A DNA stretch of 64,000 nucleotides, from the NCBI GenBank assembly GCA_052148715.1, contig JBKQHQ010000031.1:62001-126000 (forward strand), given 5' to 3'. Under the pieces are notes generated by a model, which ran no database searches, was not told where the DNA came from, and saw nothing but the letters and a program-made list of their open reading frames with translations. Each line of letters opens with the position of its first letter. Within the stretch, counting starts at the first letter, position 1. Made by a program: the position numbers and the translations under genes. The stretch comes from JBKQHQ01 sp052148715 (GTDB lineage Bacteria; Pseudomonadota; Alphaproteobacteria; Rhizobiales; Xanthobacteraceae). Positions 26,548 through 35,492 of the stretch are shown piece after piece.

Positions 26548-27447
26548 ATGACCGATAGCGCCGACGATCTCGACTTCAGTCACTTGCCGCCGGTGAGTGC
26601 GAGGCTCGCCAACACCGTTGGTAGGCCAAGAATTCTCGCTGGCGCCTGTGTGGTCGCGCTGGCGGGGCTCGGCTGGCTTTATCTCGGCGTCATGGTGTGG
26701 GCGATGCCGCAGGGTGACATCGGCGCGCTTGGCCCCTGGCTCGCCACCGCGATTTGCCGGCCGACCCTCGGCACGGCCACGCTGCCCGGGATGGCGTCCG
26801 GGACCTGGGATCTTGCGGCTTCTGCCCTCGTGCTGCTGATGTGGTGCGCCATGGTATTGGCGATGATGCTGCCGAGCGCGGGGCCGATGATCCTGACCTA
26901 CGCCCAGATCGCGGATACCGCGGCGCGCAAGGCCGAGCCGGTGGTCTCCCCGCTGGTCTTGGCTGCAGGCTATCTCGCGGTCTGGCTCGGCTTTGCGCTT
27001 CTCGCGACCGTGCTCCAGGGGGCGCTCACGGCGGCTGGCCTGGTCGATCCCGCGATGTCCTCGGTGAGCGGGCTGTTCTCCGGCGCGGTGCTCTTGGGCG
27101 CCGGGCTCTACCAGTTTTCTTCGCTCAAGCATGCCTGCCTCACCGCCTGCCAGCGGCCCTTTCCGTTCTTCTTCACGCATTGGACGACGCTGCCTGGCAA
27201 GCTGTTTCGGCTTGGCCTGCGCCAAGGCCTCTATTGCCTTGGCTGCTGCTGGGCGATGATGCTCGTGATGTTCGCGGTCGGCGTGATGAACGTCGTGTGG
27301 ATGGCCGGTCTTGCGCTCGTCATGACCGTCGAGAAGATCACGATCACGACGTGGTTTTCCCGGATCGTCGGCGCGATTTTGGTAACGGTCGGAATGGTAT
27401 TCGTGGTGACTTCGATGCTCGCGCATTGGCCGGTGCCTGCCGGCTGA
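26548..27447 (+). CDS. DUF2182 predicted metal-binding membrane protein
   Basis: 299 residues with about six to seven membrane segments. The family signatures are MVLAMMLPSAGPMILTYA (near residue 105), LKHACLTACQRPFPFF (about 190) and GLYCLGCCWAMMLVMF (about 230), which put conserved Met and Cys residues at the membrane face as expected for metal binding. Function is unknown in the family. DUF2182 genes are commonly paired with a DUF1326 gene, exactly as here (29 bases downstream), so the two likely work together. Confidence 0.88.
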   Translation: MTDSADDLDFSHLPPVSARLANTVGRPRILAGACVVALAGLGWLYLGVMVWAMPQGDIGALGPWLATAICRPTLGTATLPGMASGTWDLAASALVLLMWCAMVLAMMLPSAGPMILTYAQIADTAARKAEPVVSPLVLAAGYLAVWLGFALLATVLQGALTAAGLVDPAMSSVSGLFSGAVLLGAGLYQFSSLKHACLTACQRPFPFFFTHWTTLPGKLFRLGLRQGLYCLGCCWAMMLVMFAVGVMNVVWMAGLALVMTVEKITITTWFSRIVGAILVTVGMVFVVTSMLAHWPVPAG

Positions 27448-27476
27448 GCGGGCGCTTATCGACGGGAGCGAAGGCT

Positions 27477-28088
27477 TTGTCGGAGACCTGGAGCCTGCGC
27501 GGAGAGCTTTCGCTCTCATGTAGCTGCACCGTGTTCTGCCCGTGTGTGCTGTCGCTCGGCCACCACGCGCCGACCGAGGGACATTGCCAGACCTGGGCCG
27601 CCATTCGTATCGACGACGGCGGCCATGGGCCAACCGATCTCTCCGGCATCAAAGTCGGACTGATGATCGAGATCCCCGGGCTGATGTCGCGCGGCAACTG
27701 GACCGCCGCCTTATTCGTCGACGAGAGGGCCTCGATCTACGCCGTGAAGGCCCTGACGCGGATCTTTACGGGACGTGCGGGCGGCACGACCCACCTGCTG
27801 TCGATCCTGGTCGGAAAATTTCTCGGCGTGCGTCAGATTCCGATCAGCTACGAGGTGCACGGCAACACCCGCCTGGTCCAGATGGAGAGGATCGTCGACG
27901 GTGCTCTGACGCCGATCCCCGGCAAGGAAAACGGCGAAAACGTCACCATCCGCAACAGCGAATACTGGATTGCCCCCAACATCACCGTCGCGCGCGCCGA
28001 CAAGTCGCGCTTCCGGGCATTCGGCCGCAATTGGAATTTTGCCGGACGCTCGGCCGAGATTTGTCAGCTCGACTGGGGCAGCGAGTGA
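27477..28088 (+). CDS. DUF1326 domain protein
   Basis: 203 residues from a TTG at 27477, chosen because GGGAG lies about 8 bases upstream and homology begins right after it (WSLRGELSLSCSCTVFCPCV). The clustered cysteines CSCTVFCPC and a following GHC are the family hallmark and suggest metal or iron-sulfur binding. The remainder (MIEIPGLMSRGNWTAALFVD, then RNSEYWIAPNITVARADKSR) matches the family. Function unknown. It sits between the DUF2182 gene and pcs, and its TGA stop overlaps the pcs GTG, which implies translational coupling. Confidence 0.87.
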   Translation: MSETWSLRGELSLSCSCTVFCPCVLSLGHHAPTEGHCQTWAAIRIDDGGHGPTDLSGIKVGLMIEIPGLMSRGNWTAALFVDERASIYAVKALTRIFTGRAGGTTHLLSILVGKFLGVRQIPISYEVHGNTRLVQMERIVDGALTPIPGKENGENVTIRNSEYWIAPNITVARADKSRFRAFGRNWNFAGRSAEICQLDWGSE

Positions 28089-28843
28089 GTGCGATGGCAT
28101 CGGAGGATTCGGCCAGCGAAGAAGACCCGGACGCCGCGTCCGCGTTGGTGCGCTCGCGCGCGTTTGCGGTGCACGTCTTCACCGCCTGCGGCGCCGCCCT
28201 GGCGCTGATGGCGCTGATTTTCGCCGTCCGCCATGCCTGGGCCCCGGTTTTCCTGCTGCTCGGCCTCGCGCTGATCGTCGACGGCATTGACGGGACGCTA
28301 GCGCGGCGCCTGCGGGTTGCCGAGGTGCTGCCGAACTGGTCGGGAGACGGGCTCGATTTTGTCGTCGACTTCGTTACCTACGTGTTCGTGCCGGCCTTTG
28401 TGATCTTCGAGAGCGGCCTCCTTCCCGCGGCGGCCGCTATTCCGGTCGGCCTCGGCATCGTCGTGAGCGGCGCCCTTTATTTCGCCGACCGGCGCATGAA
28501 GACGCCGGATAATTTTTTCCGCGGCTTTCCGGCGGTGTGGAATGCCGTCGCGTTTTATCTGCTGCTGCTCAAGCCGGCTCCGTGGCCGGCCGCGGTGTCG
28601 ATCGCGCTCCTCATCGTCCTCACCTTCGTTCCGTTCAAGTTCGTCCATCCGGTACGCGTCGAGCGGCTGCGCCGCCTCTCGCTCGGCTTGTTGATCGTCT
28701 GGTCATTGCTGGCGCTCGTGGCGCTGATCCTCGATCTCGATCCCGGCTCCTGGATCAAGGCGGGCCTCACGGCGATCGGCATCTACTTCTTGGTGGTCGG
28801 CCTCTTGCCCACCGGGCTGTCTAGGACGAAGGAAACCCGTTAG
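28085..28843 (+). CDS. pcs: Phosphatidylcholine synthase
   Basis: 252 residues from the GTG at 28085, giving a GTGA overlap with the DUF1326 stop; an ATG at 28094 is the alternative. The CDP-alcohol phosphatidyltransferase motif is visible as VDGIDGTLARR ... SGDGLDFVVD, with all the conserved Asp/Gly/Ala/Arg residues. The LPNWSGDGLDFVVDFVTYVF context is specific to Pcs, which joins choline directly to CDP-diacylglycerol. About eight membrane helices follow. Phosphatidylcholine is a normal lipid of host-associated and soil alphaproteobacteria. It is the last gene of a three-gene operon. Confidence 0.9.
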   Translation: MSAMASEDSASEEDPDAASALVRSRAFAVHVFTACGAALALMALIFAVRHAWAPVFLLLGLALIVDGIDGTLARRLRVAEVLPNWSGDGLDFVVDFVTYVFVPAFVIFESGLLPAAAAIPVGLGIVVSGALYFADRRMKTPDNFFRGFPAVWNAVAFYLLLLKPAPWPAAVSIALLIVLTFVPFKFVHPVRVERLRRLSLGLLIVWSLLALVALILDLDPGSWIKAGLTAIGIYFLVVGLLPTGLSRTKETR

Positions 28844-29005
28844 CAGCAGAGATAAAGGGTTTCGATGCGATCTCGATTTCCACCCCCGCGCCTTGGCCGC
28901 TTGCTTCCCCTTCGGAGCACCCTATGATCCGGCCGCGCGACGATTGCGCGCGTGGAACGGCGCGACGCGTCGCGGATCGCGCCTCGCACAAGTCGGAGGG
29001 AGCAC

Positions 29006-29977
29006 ATGGTCAAAGCAGTCCGGGTACATAAGGTCGGCGGTCCCGAGGTTCTGACATACGAGGAGATCGGCGACATCGGCGCGCCCGGGCCCGGACAGCT
29101 TCGCGTCAAGGTGCGCGCCTGCGGGCTGAATTTCATCGACACCTATTTCCGCGTCGGGATGTATCCGATGCCGCTGCCGTTCGTAGCCGGTCAGGAGGGT
29201 GCAGGCGATGTGGTGGCGGTCGGGCCGGGGGTGAGCGACATCAAGGTCGGCGACCGGGTCGCCTGGGTCGCCATCGGCTCCTATGCCGAGGAGCGCCTCC
29301 TGCCGGCCGAGCGAGCGGTGAAGCTGCCCGACGCGATCTCCTACGAGCAAGCCGCCGGCATGATGCTCAAGGGCCAGACGGCGGAATACTTGCTGCGCCG
29401 GACCTTTCGGGTGCAGAAGGGGCAGAACGTACTGGTCCACGCCGCCGCGGGCGGGGTTGGTCTCCTGCTCTGCCAATGGGCAAACCACCTCGGTGCGAAC
29501 GTGATCGGCACGGTCGGCTCGGAAGAGAAGGCGAAGCTCGCCAAGGCCAACGGCTGCCACCACACGATCCTCTATCGCAAAGAGGATTTCGTTGCCCGCG
29601 TGAAGGAGATCACCAAGGGTGCGCTCTGCCCGGTGGTGTATGACGGCGTCGGCAAGGAGACCTTCCCCGGCTCGCTCGACTGCCTGGCGCCGCTCGGCAT
29701 GTTCGTAAGCTTCGGCAGCTCGTCGGGGCCGGTCGAGGCCTTCAACATCGGCATCCTGGCGCAAAAAGGCTCGCTGTTTGCCACCCGCCCAACGCTCAAC
29801 ACTTACGCAGCCAAGCGTGAGGACCTGCTGAGCATCAGCGAGGAGCTGTTCAAGGTCGTGGTGAGCGGCGCCGTCAAGATTCCGATCAACCAGAAATACC
29901 CGCTCAAGGACGTGCAAAAGTCGCACCGCGATCTGGAAAGCCGTGCAACCACGGGATCGTCGATCCTGATTCCGTGA
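29006..29977 (+). CDS. NADPH:quinone oxidoreductase (zeta-crystallin-type MDR)
   Basis: 323 residues from the ATG at 29006, which has GGAGG about 6 bases upstream; the frame extends further back without homology. MVKAVRVHKVGGPEVLTYEE and the nucleotide-binding loop VLVHAAAGGVGLLLCQWANH are typical of Qor. FVAGQEGAGDVVAVGPGV is the conserved substrate-side segment. The zinc ligands of alcohol dehydrogenases are absent, as in quinone reductases. It catalyses one-electron reduction of quinones with NADPH, soluble. It appears monocistronic. Confidence 0.9.
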   Translation: MVKAVRVHKVGGPEVLTYEEIGDIGAPGPGQLRVKVRACGLNFIDTYFRVGMYPMPLPFVAGQEGAGDVVAVGPGVSDIKVGDRVAWVAIGSYAEERLLPAERAVKLPDAISYEQAAGMMLKGQTAEYLLRRTFRVQKGQNVLVHAAAGGVGLLLCQWANHLGANVIGTVGSEEKAKLAKANGCHHTILYRKEDFVARVKEITKGALCPVVYDGVGKETFPGSLDCLAPLGMFVSFGSSSGPVEAFNIGILAQKGSLFATRPTLNTYAAKREDLLSISEELFKVVVSGAVKIPINQKYPLKDVQKSHRDLESRATTGSSILIP

Positions 29978-30079
29978 GATGCAGCGGGTTGTGAGAGGGC
30001 GCGGATGAGCTGGCAACGCTGACGACGGCCATGGCGAAGGGTGGTCGCCGGAGACCGAAGGGGCTAGGCGATCACGCCC

Positions 30080-31462
30080 TCAAAATCCGACCACCGTCCC
30101 ATGCAGGTCGTAGGCGTCGACCCGGTCGATCCGCGCCGTGATGAGCTCGCCGACTCGCAGCGGGCGCCGGCTCGTCACATAGACGCTGCCGTCGATCTCG
30201 GGGGCGTCGCCCTTGCTGCGGCCCTTGGCGACCGTCGGGCCGACCTCGTCGATGATCACCAACTGGCGGGTCGCAACCTTACGCTTAAGGCGTTTTGCTG
30301 AGATCGCCTGTTGGCGCTGCATGAAACGGTGCCAGCGGCTTTCCTTGACCTCGTCAGGAACCGGCGCGGCAAGATCGTTGGCGACCGCGCCGCGTACGGG
30401 CTCGTAGCGGAAGCAGCCGACTCGGTCGAGCTGCGCTTCGTCGAGCCATTGCAACAAGATCTCGAAATCGTCCTCGGTCTCGCCCGGAAAACCGACGATG
30501 AAGGTCGAGCGTAAGGTCAGATTCGGGCATGCCTCGCGCCAGCGTAAAATTCGCTCGAGCGTCTGCTCCTGTGCGGCGGGCCGTCGCATGCGCCGGAGCA
30601 CTTCTGGGCTCGCGTGCTGAAACGGGATGTCGAGATACGGCAAGATCTTGCCTTCAGCCATCAGGGCAATGACGTCATCGACGTGCGGATAGGGATAGAC
30701 GTAGTGCAGCCGCACCCAGGCGCCGAGCTCGCCGAGCTCGCGCGCGAGGTCGAGAAATTTCGCGCGCACCTCGCGGTCCTTCCAGCGGCTCGCTGCATAT
30801 TTGATGTCGACGCCGTAGGCCGAAGTATCTTGGGAAATAACCAAAAGCTCTTTCACGCCGGCGGCGACGAGTCGCTCCGCCTCGTTCAACACGTCGGCAG
30901 CCGGCCGCGACACGAGATCGCCGCGCAGCTTTGGGATGATGCAGAACGTACAGCGGTTATTGCAACCTTCGGCGATTTTTAGATAGGCGTAGTGGCGCGG
31001 AGTCAGCTTGATGCCCTGCTCCGGCACGAGATCGAGGAATGGATCATGCCGCGGCGGCACTGCCTGGTGCACCGCCGCGACCACGCTCTCATATTGCTGC
31101 GGACCGGTGACGGCGAGCACGCTCGGATAGCGCGCGGTGATCTCTTCCGGCTCCGCGCCCATGCAGCCGGTCACGATCACCTTGCCGTTCGCCGCCAAGG
31201 CTTCGCCGATGGCCCCGAGCGATTCCGCTTTGGCGCTATCGAGAAAGCCGCAGGTGTTGACGATGACAAGGTCCGCGCCCTCGTGCTTGCGGGAGAGCTC
31301 ATAGCCCTCCGCGCGCAGCCGGGTGATGATCCGCTCGGAATCGACCAGCGCCTTGGGGCAGCCGAGCGACACGAAGCTGATCTTCGGCGCGCGCGCATCG
31401 GCCGGTGTCAGATCCGCCGGGGTTGCAGGCGTTTGAATAGTCTCAAGCGGCGGGCTGGCCAA
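30080..31462 (-). CDS. rimO: Ribosomal protein S12 methylthiotransferase RimO
   Basis: 460 residues. RimO adds a methylthio group to the beta carbon of an aspartate in S12. The N-terminal UPF0004 domain has its three cysteines (SLGCPKALVDSE, VNTCGFLDSAK, VTGCMGAEPEEI). The radical-SAM site is CNNRCTFCIIPKLRGD, and a C-terminal TRAM domain follows (from about 395, with TRQLVIIDEVG). The PKALVDSE stretch distinguishes RimO from MiaB. It is convergent with the quinone reductase gene. Confidence 0.95.
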   Translation of the reverse strand: MASPPLETIQTPATPADLTPADARAPKISFVSLGCPKALVDSERIITRLRAEGYELSRKHEGADLVIVNTCGFLDSAKAESLGAIGEALAANGKVIVTGCMGAEPEEITARYPSVLAVTGPQQYESVVAAVHQAVPPRHDPFLDLVPEQGIKLTPRHYAYLKIAEGCNNRCTFCIIPKLRGDLVSRPAADVLNEAERLVAAGVKELLVISQDTSAYGVDIKYAASRWKDREVRAKFLDLARELGELGAWVRLHYVYPYPHVDDVIALMAEGKILPYLDIPFQHASPEVLRRMRRPAAQEQTLERILRWREACPNLTLRSTFIVGFPGETEDDFEILLQWLDEAQLDRVGCFRYEPVRGAVANDLAAPVPDEVKESRWHRFMQRQQAISAKRLKRKVATRQLVIIDEVGPTVAKGRSKGDAPEIDGSVYVTSRRPLRVGELITARIDRVDAYDLHGTVVGF

Positions 31463-31694
31463 GATAGGTGTCCGATATTGTGTGTTTGCTTACCAGCGTC
31501 GGTGCCGGACCAGACCAAGACTGACCCGTCAATTCAGCAAGCAATAACTACGTTCTGGTGTGCGATGGGCCTGCGGGTCAAGCCCGCGGGCGGCGCCCGG
31601 GCGGCCTAGGTGGTCTTGCAAGCAAGATCAAGGGCGGCTTCGTCTCGGCGCCGTAGAAACGGCCAACTCAACGGCGAGGATTGCCTGGCCGCGA

Positions 31695-32222
31695 ATGCAG
31701 GCGTTTTGGGACCAACCGTTCATGCAACTTTCGTCGGCCATCGTTGTCGCTCTCTCCCTGCATTTGGCCTGCCTGCCGCAAGCGGGCGCGTGTGAAGCGC
31801 GGGACCACGCGGCGCAGCTTGGCTACGAAACCCCATCGGTAGGGGTGATCGCAGATGGTTTCGGCTCGAGACTGGACCCGATACTCGGCTTCACGCGCAT
31901 GCACACCGGTGTCGACTATGTCGCTCCGCTTGGCGATCCGGTGGTCGCGGCGCAGGCGGGTGCGGTGATCGAGGCCGGAAGAAACAGTGGGTATGGCCTC
32001 AGGGTCGTGATCCGCCACGCCGGCGGCGTCGCCACGGCGTACGCGCACCTCAACTCGATAAAGGTCTCGCTTGGAGACTGCGTCGCCAGGGGTGACGTTA
32101 TCGGCACCGTCGGCAATACGGGGCTCACTATTCCGGGTCGCGCCGCTCATCTCCACTTCGAGGTCCTGTCGGATGGGAAATTCGTCAATCCGATCAGGTT
32201 CCTCGCGTTGCCGCCACAATAG
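31695..32222 (+). CDS. M23-family zinc metallopeptidase, secreted
   Basis: 175 residues from the ATG at 31695; a second ATG at 31722 gives a neater signal peptide (MQLSSAIVVALSLHLACLPQ, cleavage near GAC). The LytM/M23 catalytic domain has ligands in GFTRMHTGVDYVAPLG (His and Asp) and AHLHFEVLSDGKFVNP (HxH). These enzymes cut peptide cross-links in the cell wall. The protein is short, a single catalytic domain with no LysM or coiled coil. The SRLDPILG motif is typical of proteins that remodel peptidoglycan. Confidence 0.85.
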   Translation: MQAFWDQPFMQLSSAIVVALSLHLACLPQAGACEARDHAAQLGYETPSVGVIADGFGSRLDPILGFTRMHTGVDYVAPLGDPVVAAQAGAVIEAGRNSGYGLRVVIRHAGGVATAYAHLNSIKVSLGDCVARGDVIGTVGNTGLTIPGRAAHLHFEVLSDGKFVNPIRFLALPPQ

Positions 32223-32548
32223 GCAAGACCCTGGTTTGGCCGCCGAATCCGCGCCACCGCGGGAAGCCTCCGGAGCCGCTTCGCCTCCTGTCGACAATGT
32301 GCGATTTTCATCTTGGCCGGTTGCACGTAAGGCTAAGGCATTGACCATTGCCTAGAGAGCATTCAGCCAATTATTTGGCCGTATGTGCCGTGTAAAGATC
32401 GCGGGCATCGGCTTATTTTCCGCCTGCGGTTCTGACGAAGTTGTGAAGTCGGCCCGGCAATACGTGAAGTCATGCGAGCAATCGATAGGGTAATCTACTC
32501 ACGCCGGACGGGATGCATCTGCCCCCCAGCCCCGACATTCCGTCTGCA
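32223..32548 (+). other. Intergenic region, possible small RNA
   Basis: 326 bases with no coding feature, between the M23 gene and a strong plus-strand terminator at 32549. Because the terminator is far from the M23 stop (about 325 bases), an independent transcript is possible. No known RNA family was recognised. Confidence 0.3.
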
Positions 32549-32573
32549 AGCCCCGCTTCGGCGGGGCTTTTTG
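32549..32573 (+). terminator. Strong Rho-independent terminator
   Basis: AGCCCCGC and GCGGGGCT form a perfect stem with a TTCG tetraloop, followed directly by TTTT. Orientation is plus strand; on the minus strand there is no T-run, so it does not serve the downstream MetE-like gene. Confidence 0.88.
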
Positions 32574-32618
32574 CTGCGTGTGCCTTGACATTTGCGGCTC
32601 CGCCGGTGAGCGCTCGCT

Positions 32619-33800
32619 TCAGGGCTTGGTCAAGGTCAGCGAGTAGCGCGGATCGGCGGCGAGGCACTCCGCCTCGGGAAGCCCGAGCTCCTTGCGCACG
32701 ATGTTGGTGCCGAGCACCATCGCCACCATCTTGTAGGTGGCATGGCGGCGGCTCATGCCTTCGCGGCCCATCCCGCAATCAGACGAGATGACCAGCCGGT
32801 CCGGCCGGATATGCTTCAGCGCTTCACGGATCAGCTGCGCGACCTCGTCCGGCCGCTCGATCTGCAGAGTGTGATGGTCAACGACGCCGATCACAATCTT
32901 CTTGCCGGTGACGATCTCGCCGATCCCCTTCAGATCGCCGGTGCCGGACGAGCAGGTCTCGAAAGTCAGCGCGTCCGCGTCCACCCGATTGAGCGCTTCC
33001 AGCGTCGGCTGATAACTCTGGATCTCGCGGAAAATCCGTTGCTGCGAGGGATTGCCCCAGCAGGTGTGGCACCACACCTCGGTCTTGGCGCGCAGACCTT
33101 TCACCGTATTGTTGAAAACGCCCACCAGATCATTGACGTCGAGCTTTCCGAACGCCTTGCCGCGCACCGGCACCATATGGATCTGCGGCTCCTCCATCTG
33201 GATGACCGGACAACCGGCATCGGCCAGGTCGTTGAGCTCCTGATTGAGCGCGTTGCTCAGTGCCATGGTCCGCTCGACCGGGTCTTTGTAGTAATCGTCG
33301 GCGACCGACGCGGCGAGCAGCTCCGGCAGAATCGTGCCGAACTTGACCGGCCTTCCGGTCATGCGCTGCGCCACCTTCCACATCGCTGCGTATTGCAGAT
33401 TGCCGCGCCCAACCGGGCCGACGATCTTTGGCAGCACGCGCGCCTCGAGGAAATCGTGGAGAATATGCCCGCGCGGAAACGCCGCTGCGCCCACGCTGTA
33501 AGCAGTCGGCTGCGGCGCGCGGTCGAAGCCTTCCATATGGGTAGGCGCATAGCTCTGCCAGCTCATGCCGCCGACCTGCTCGTCATAGTGCGCATCGCCG
33601 TCCGTGCAGATGTCGAGCCCCGCCGTTTCCTGGGCGCGCAGATGGACCGACACCGCGTCCTCGTATTGCTCGCGGTAACGCGAATTGACCATGGCTTCGA
33701 GAAAGCTTTGGTTGCCAAGAACCGCGTTGTACCAGGCGGGGCGTGGTAACGAGCCGATAATCGAGGTCGGCAGCATGATTCCGGCTGATGCTTTGTACAT
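32619..33800 (-). CDS. Core MetE-like (cobalamin-independent methionine synthase family) protein 1
   Basis: 393 residues from the ATG at 33800 (MYKASAGIMLPTSIIGSLPR). It corresponds to only the C-terminal catalytic barrel of MetE. The zinc ligands appear intact: EVWCHTCWGNPS (His-x-Cys), ALTFETCSSG (Glu) and VISSDCGMGRE (Cys). These short proteins include archaeal core-MetE, epoxyalkane:CoM transferase and unknown methyl or alkyl transferases, so a thiol-alkylating role is likely, but methionine synthesis is not assured. A second, divergent family member is at 35493-36659, and an Fe-S oxidoreductase lies between them. Confidence 0.85.
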   Translation of the reverse strand: MYKASAGIMLPTSIIGSLPRPAWYNAVLGNQSFLEAMVNSRYREQYEDAVSVHLRAQETAGLDICTDGDAHYDEQVGGMSWQSYAPTHMEGFDRAPQPTAYSVGAAAFPRGHILHDFLEARVLPKIVGPVGRGNLQYAAMWKVAQRMTGRPVKFGTILPELLAASVADDYYKDPVERTMALSNALNQELNDLADAGCPVIQMEEPQIHMVPVRGKAFGKLDVNDLVGVFNNTVKGLRAKTEVWCHTCWGNPSQQRIFREIQSYQPTLEALNRVDADALTFETCSSGTGDLKGIGEIVTGKKIVIGVVDHHTLQIERPDEVAQLIREALKHIRPDRLVISSDCGMGREGMSRRHATYKMVAMVLGTNIVRKELGLPEAECLAADPRYSLTLTKP

Positions 33801-34036
33801 CGAGATGTCCCTGCTGTTAGGTTTGAACGGGCGAGCCGGCTTGCGGCAATGCTCCTTGGTGTGACTTAACACCGACCCAGGCAAGCCGTCGAGAAGTGCC
33901 ATGACGATCGGCCGAGTTGCGTTATGGAGGGCACCCGCCCACTCGCGGCACGGCAGCCGAGATCGTGCTATGATTTCGATTGCTCGCGCCCTCCTTGCCG
34001 CCACCTAAGCGGAGGGCGGCGGTGTTGAGGTGAACC

Positions 34037-35380
34037 ATGGGTGAAACCACGTTCGAAGCGGTCCTTGCGCATAGAGTCGAGGAGATCCTCGATGCCTGCA
34101 CCCGCTGCGGGAAGTGCTTTGAAGTGTGCCCGATCATCGATGCCGCCAAGATCGCGGATGCGCCTCCCGTCGCAGTGCTCCACGGCGTCATGGATATCTT
34201 GCGAACCGGTGATGGGCCAGCGGCGTCGCGCCGGTGGGCGAGCGCCTGCGTGTCGAGTGGCGAATGTATCAAGGCCTGCGATTACGGCGTGAATCCACGC
34301 TTCATGCTCAACATGGCCCGCGTCGCAATCGCCCGAGCGGAGCACGATCCGGCAGCGAGCCGCCGGATCGGGGTGGAGAGCTTCCGCAGCGTGAGCGAGG
34401 GCGTCAAGGTCCTCTCGAGGCTGCAGTTGGACGACGCGGTGCTGGCGCGCTTAGGGCAGAAGCCGGCGCGAGCATCCGAGCTTGACGCGGCCGAGCGCCC
34501 CGATTTCGTATTTTATACTGGATGCAACGTGCTGAAGACGCCGCACATCGCGCTCTTCTGCCTCGACATCATGGATGCGCTCGGCGTCACCTACCGAGTC
34601 ATGGGCGGCCCCACGCATTGTTGCGGGATCGTTCAGCTGCGCGGCGGCGATGTCGAGACTTCCGGCCGTATGGGCACCAATACGCTCGACAAATTGGCGC
34701 AGAGCAAATCAGGTCAGGTGCTGTCGTGGTGTCCAAGTTGCCAGGTTCAGTTCGCCGAGATCACATTGCCGACAATCGAGCGATCGCGCGGCAGTCGGCC
34801 GTTCGAAATGACGCCGTTCTTGATGTTCCTCGCCGGCAAGCTCGCGGAGCTGCGGCCGCTGTTGCGTAAGCGCGTCGACATGCGCATCGCCTTGCACCGG
34901 CATCCGGGTCTTCCCGGTGTCATGGATGCCGCGCAACGATTGCTCGGCAGCGTGCCAGGTATCGAGCTTGTCGATCTCAAGCAGCCGGCGGTCGGTCTCA
35001 TGAGCAACTATCTGCGGGCGTTGCCCGAGTATAAGCGCGAGCTTCAGCTCGCAGAGCTCGCGGCGGCGCGCGCCGCCGGCGTCGATGCGCTCGTGGCCGT
35101 CTACCACGCCGATCATCGCGAGCTTTGCGCGCACGAGCGCGATTTTCCGTTCCAGATCGTCAACCTCTTGGAATTGATCGGCGCCAGTATGGGATTGCAC
35201 CACGACGATCATTTCAAGCGCCTGAAGATGATGCAGGACGCCGATGTGATCGTCGCCGATTGCGCCGACCTGATTGTCCGCCACGGCCTCGACGCCGACG
35301 AGGCGCGCCGCGTGGTCGCGAGTGCGATGCTCGCGGAGCAGCCGCTGCCGCTGATCGGGCCCAACGGCCATCGGCCGTAG
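34037..35380 (+). CDS. Fe-S oxidoreductase, HdrD/GlcF-like with CCG domain
   Basis: 447 residues. Near the N-terminus is a ferredoxin-type cluster site (ACTRCGKCFEVCP). The second site is CVSSGECIKACDYGVNP, also a plausible 4Fe-4S ligand set. A cysteine-rich CCG domain follows (FYTGCNVLKT, GGPTHCCGIVQL, WCPSCQVQF), as in heterodisulfide reductase HdrB/HdrD and glycolate oxidase GlcF. The second CCG repeat has lost its cysteines (HRHPGLPGVMDA). It probably passes electrons to or from a thiol/disulfide or hydroxy acid. Its plus-strand gene is flanked by two minus-strand MetE-like genes; see findings. Confidence 0.8.
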   Translation: MGETTFEAVLAHRVEEILDACTRCGKCFEVCPIIDAAKIADAPPVAVLHGVMDILRTGDGPAASRRWASACVSSGECIKACDYGVNPRFMLNMARVAIARAEHDPAASRRIGVESFRSVSEGVKVLSRLQLDDAVLARLGQKPARASELDAAERPDFVFYTGCNVLKTPHIALFCLDIMDALGVTYRVMGGPTHCCGIVQLRGGDVETSGRMGTNTLDKLAQSKSGQVLSWCPSCQVQFAEITLPTIERSRGSRPFEMTPFLMFLAGKLAELRPLLRKRVDMRIALHRHPGLPGVMDAAQRLLGSVPGIELVDLKQPAVGLMSNYLRALPEYKRELQLAELAAARAAGVDALVAVYHADHRELCAHERDFPFQIVNLLELIGASMGLHHDDHFKRLKMMQDADVIVADCADLIVRHGLDADEARRVVASAMLAEQPLPLIGPNGHRP

Positions 35381-35492
35381 GCGCGGCACCACGGCGTATT
35401 GCGGCAAGGTATAAATGCGAGCAGCGTGCTGGCCGCCGCCTGCGGCGGCGCGTCGTTATCGACCGACCGTTGCCGTGCCCTCGCCAGCCGGA

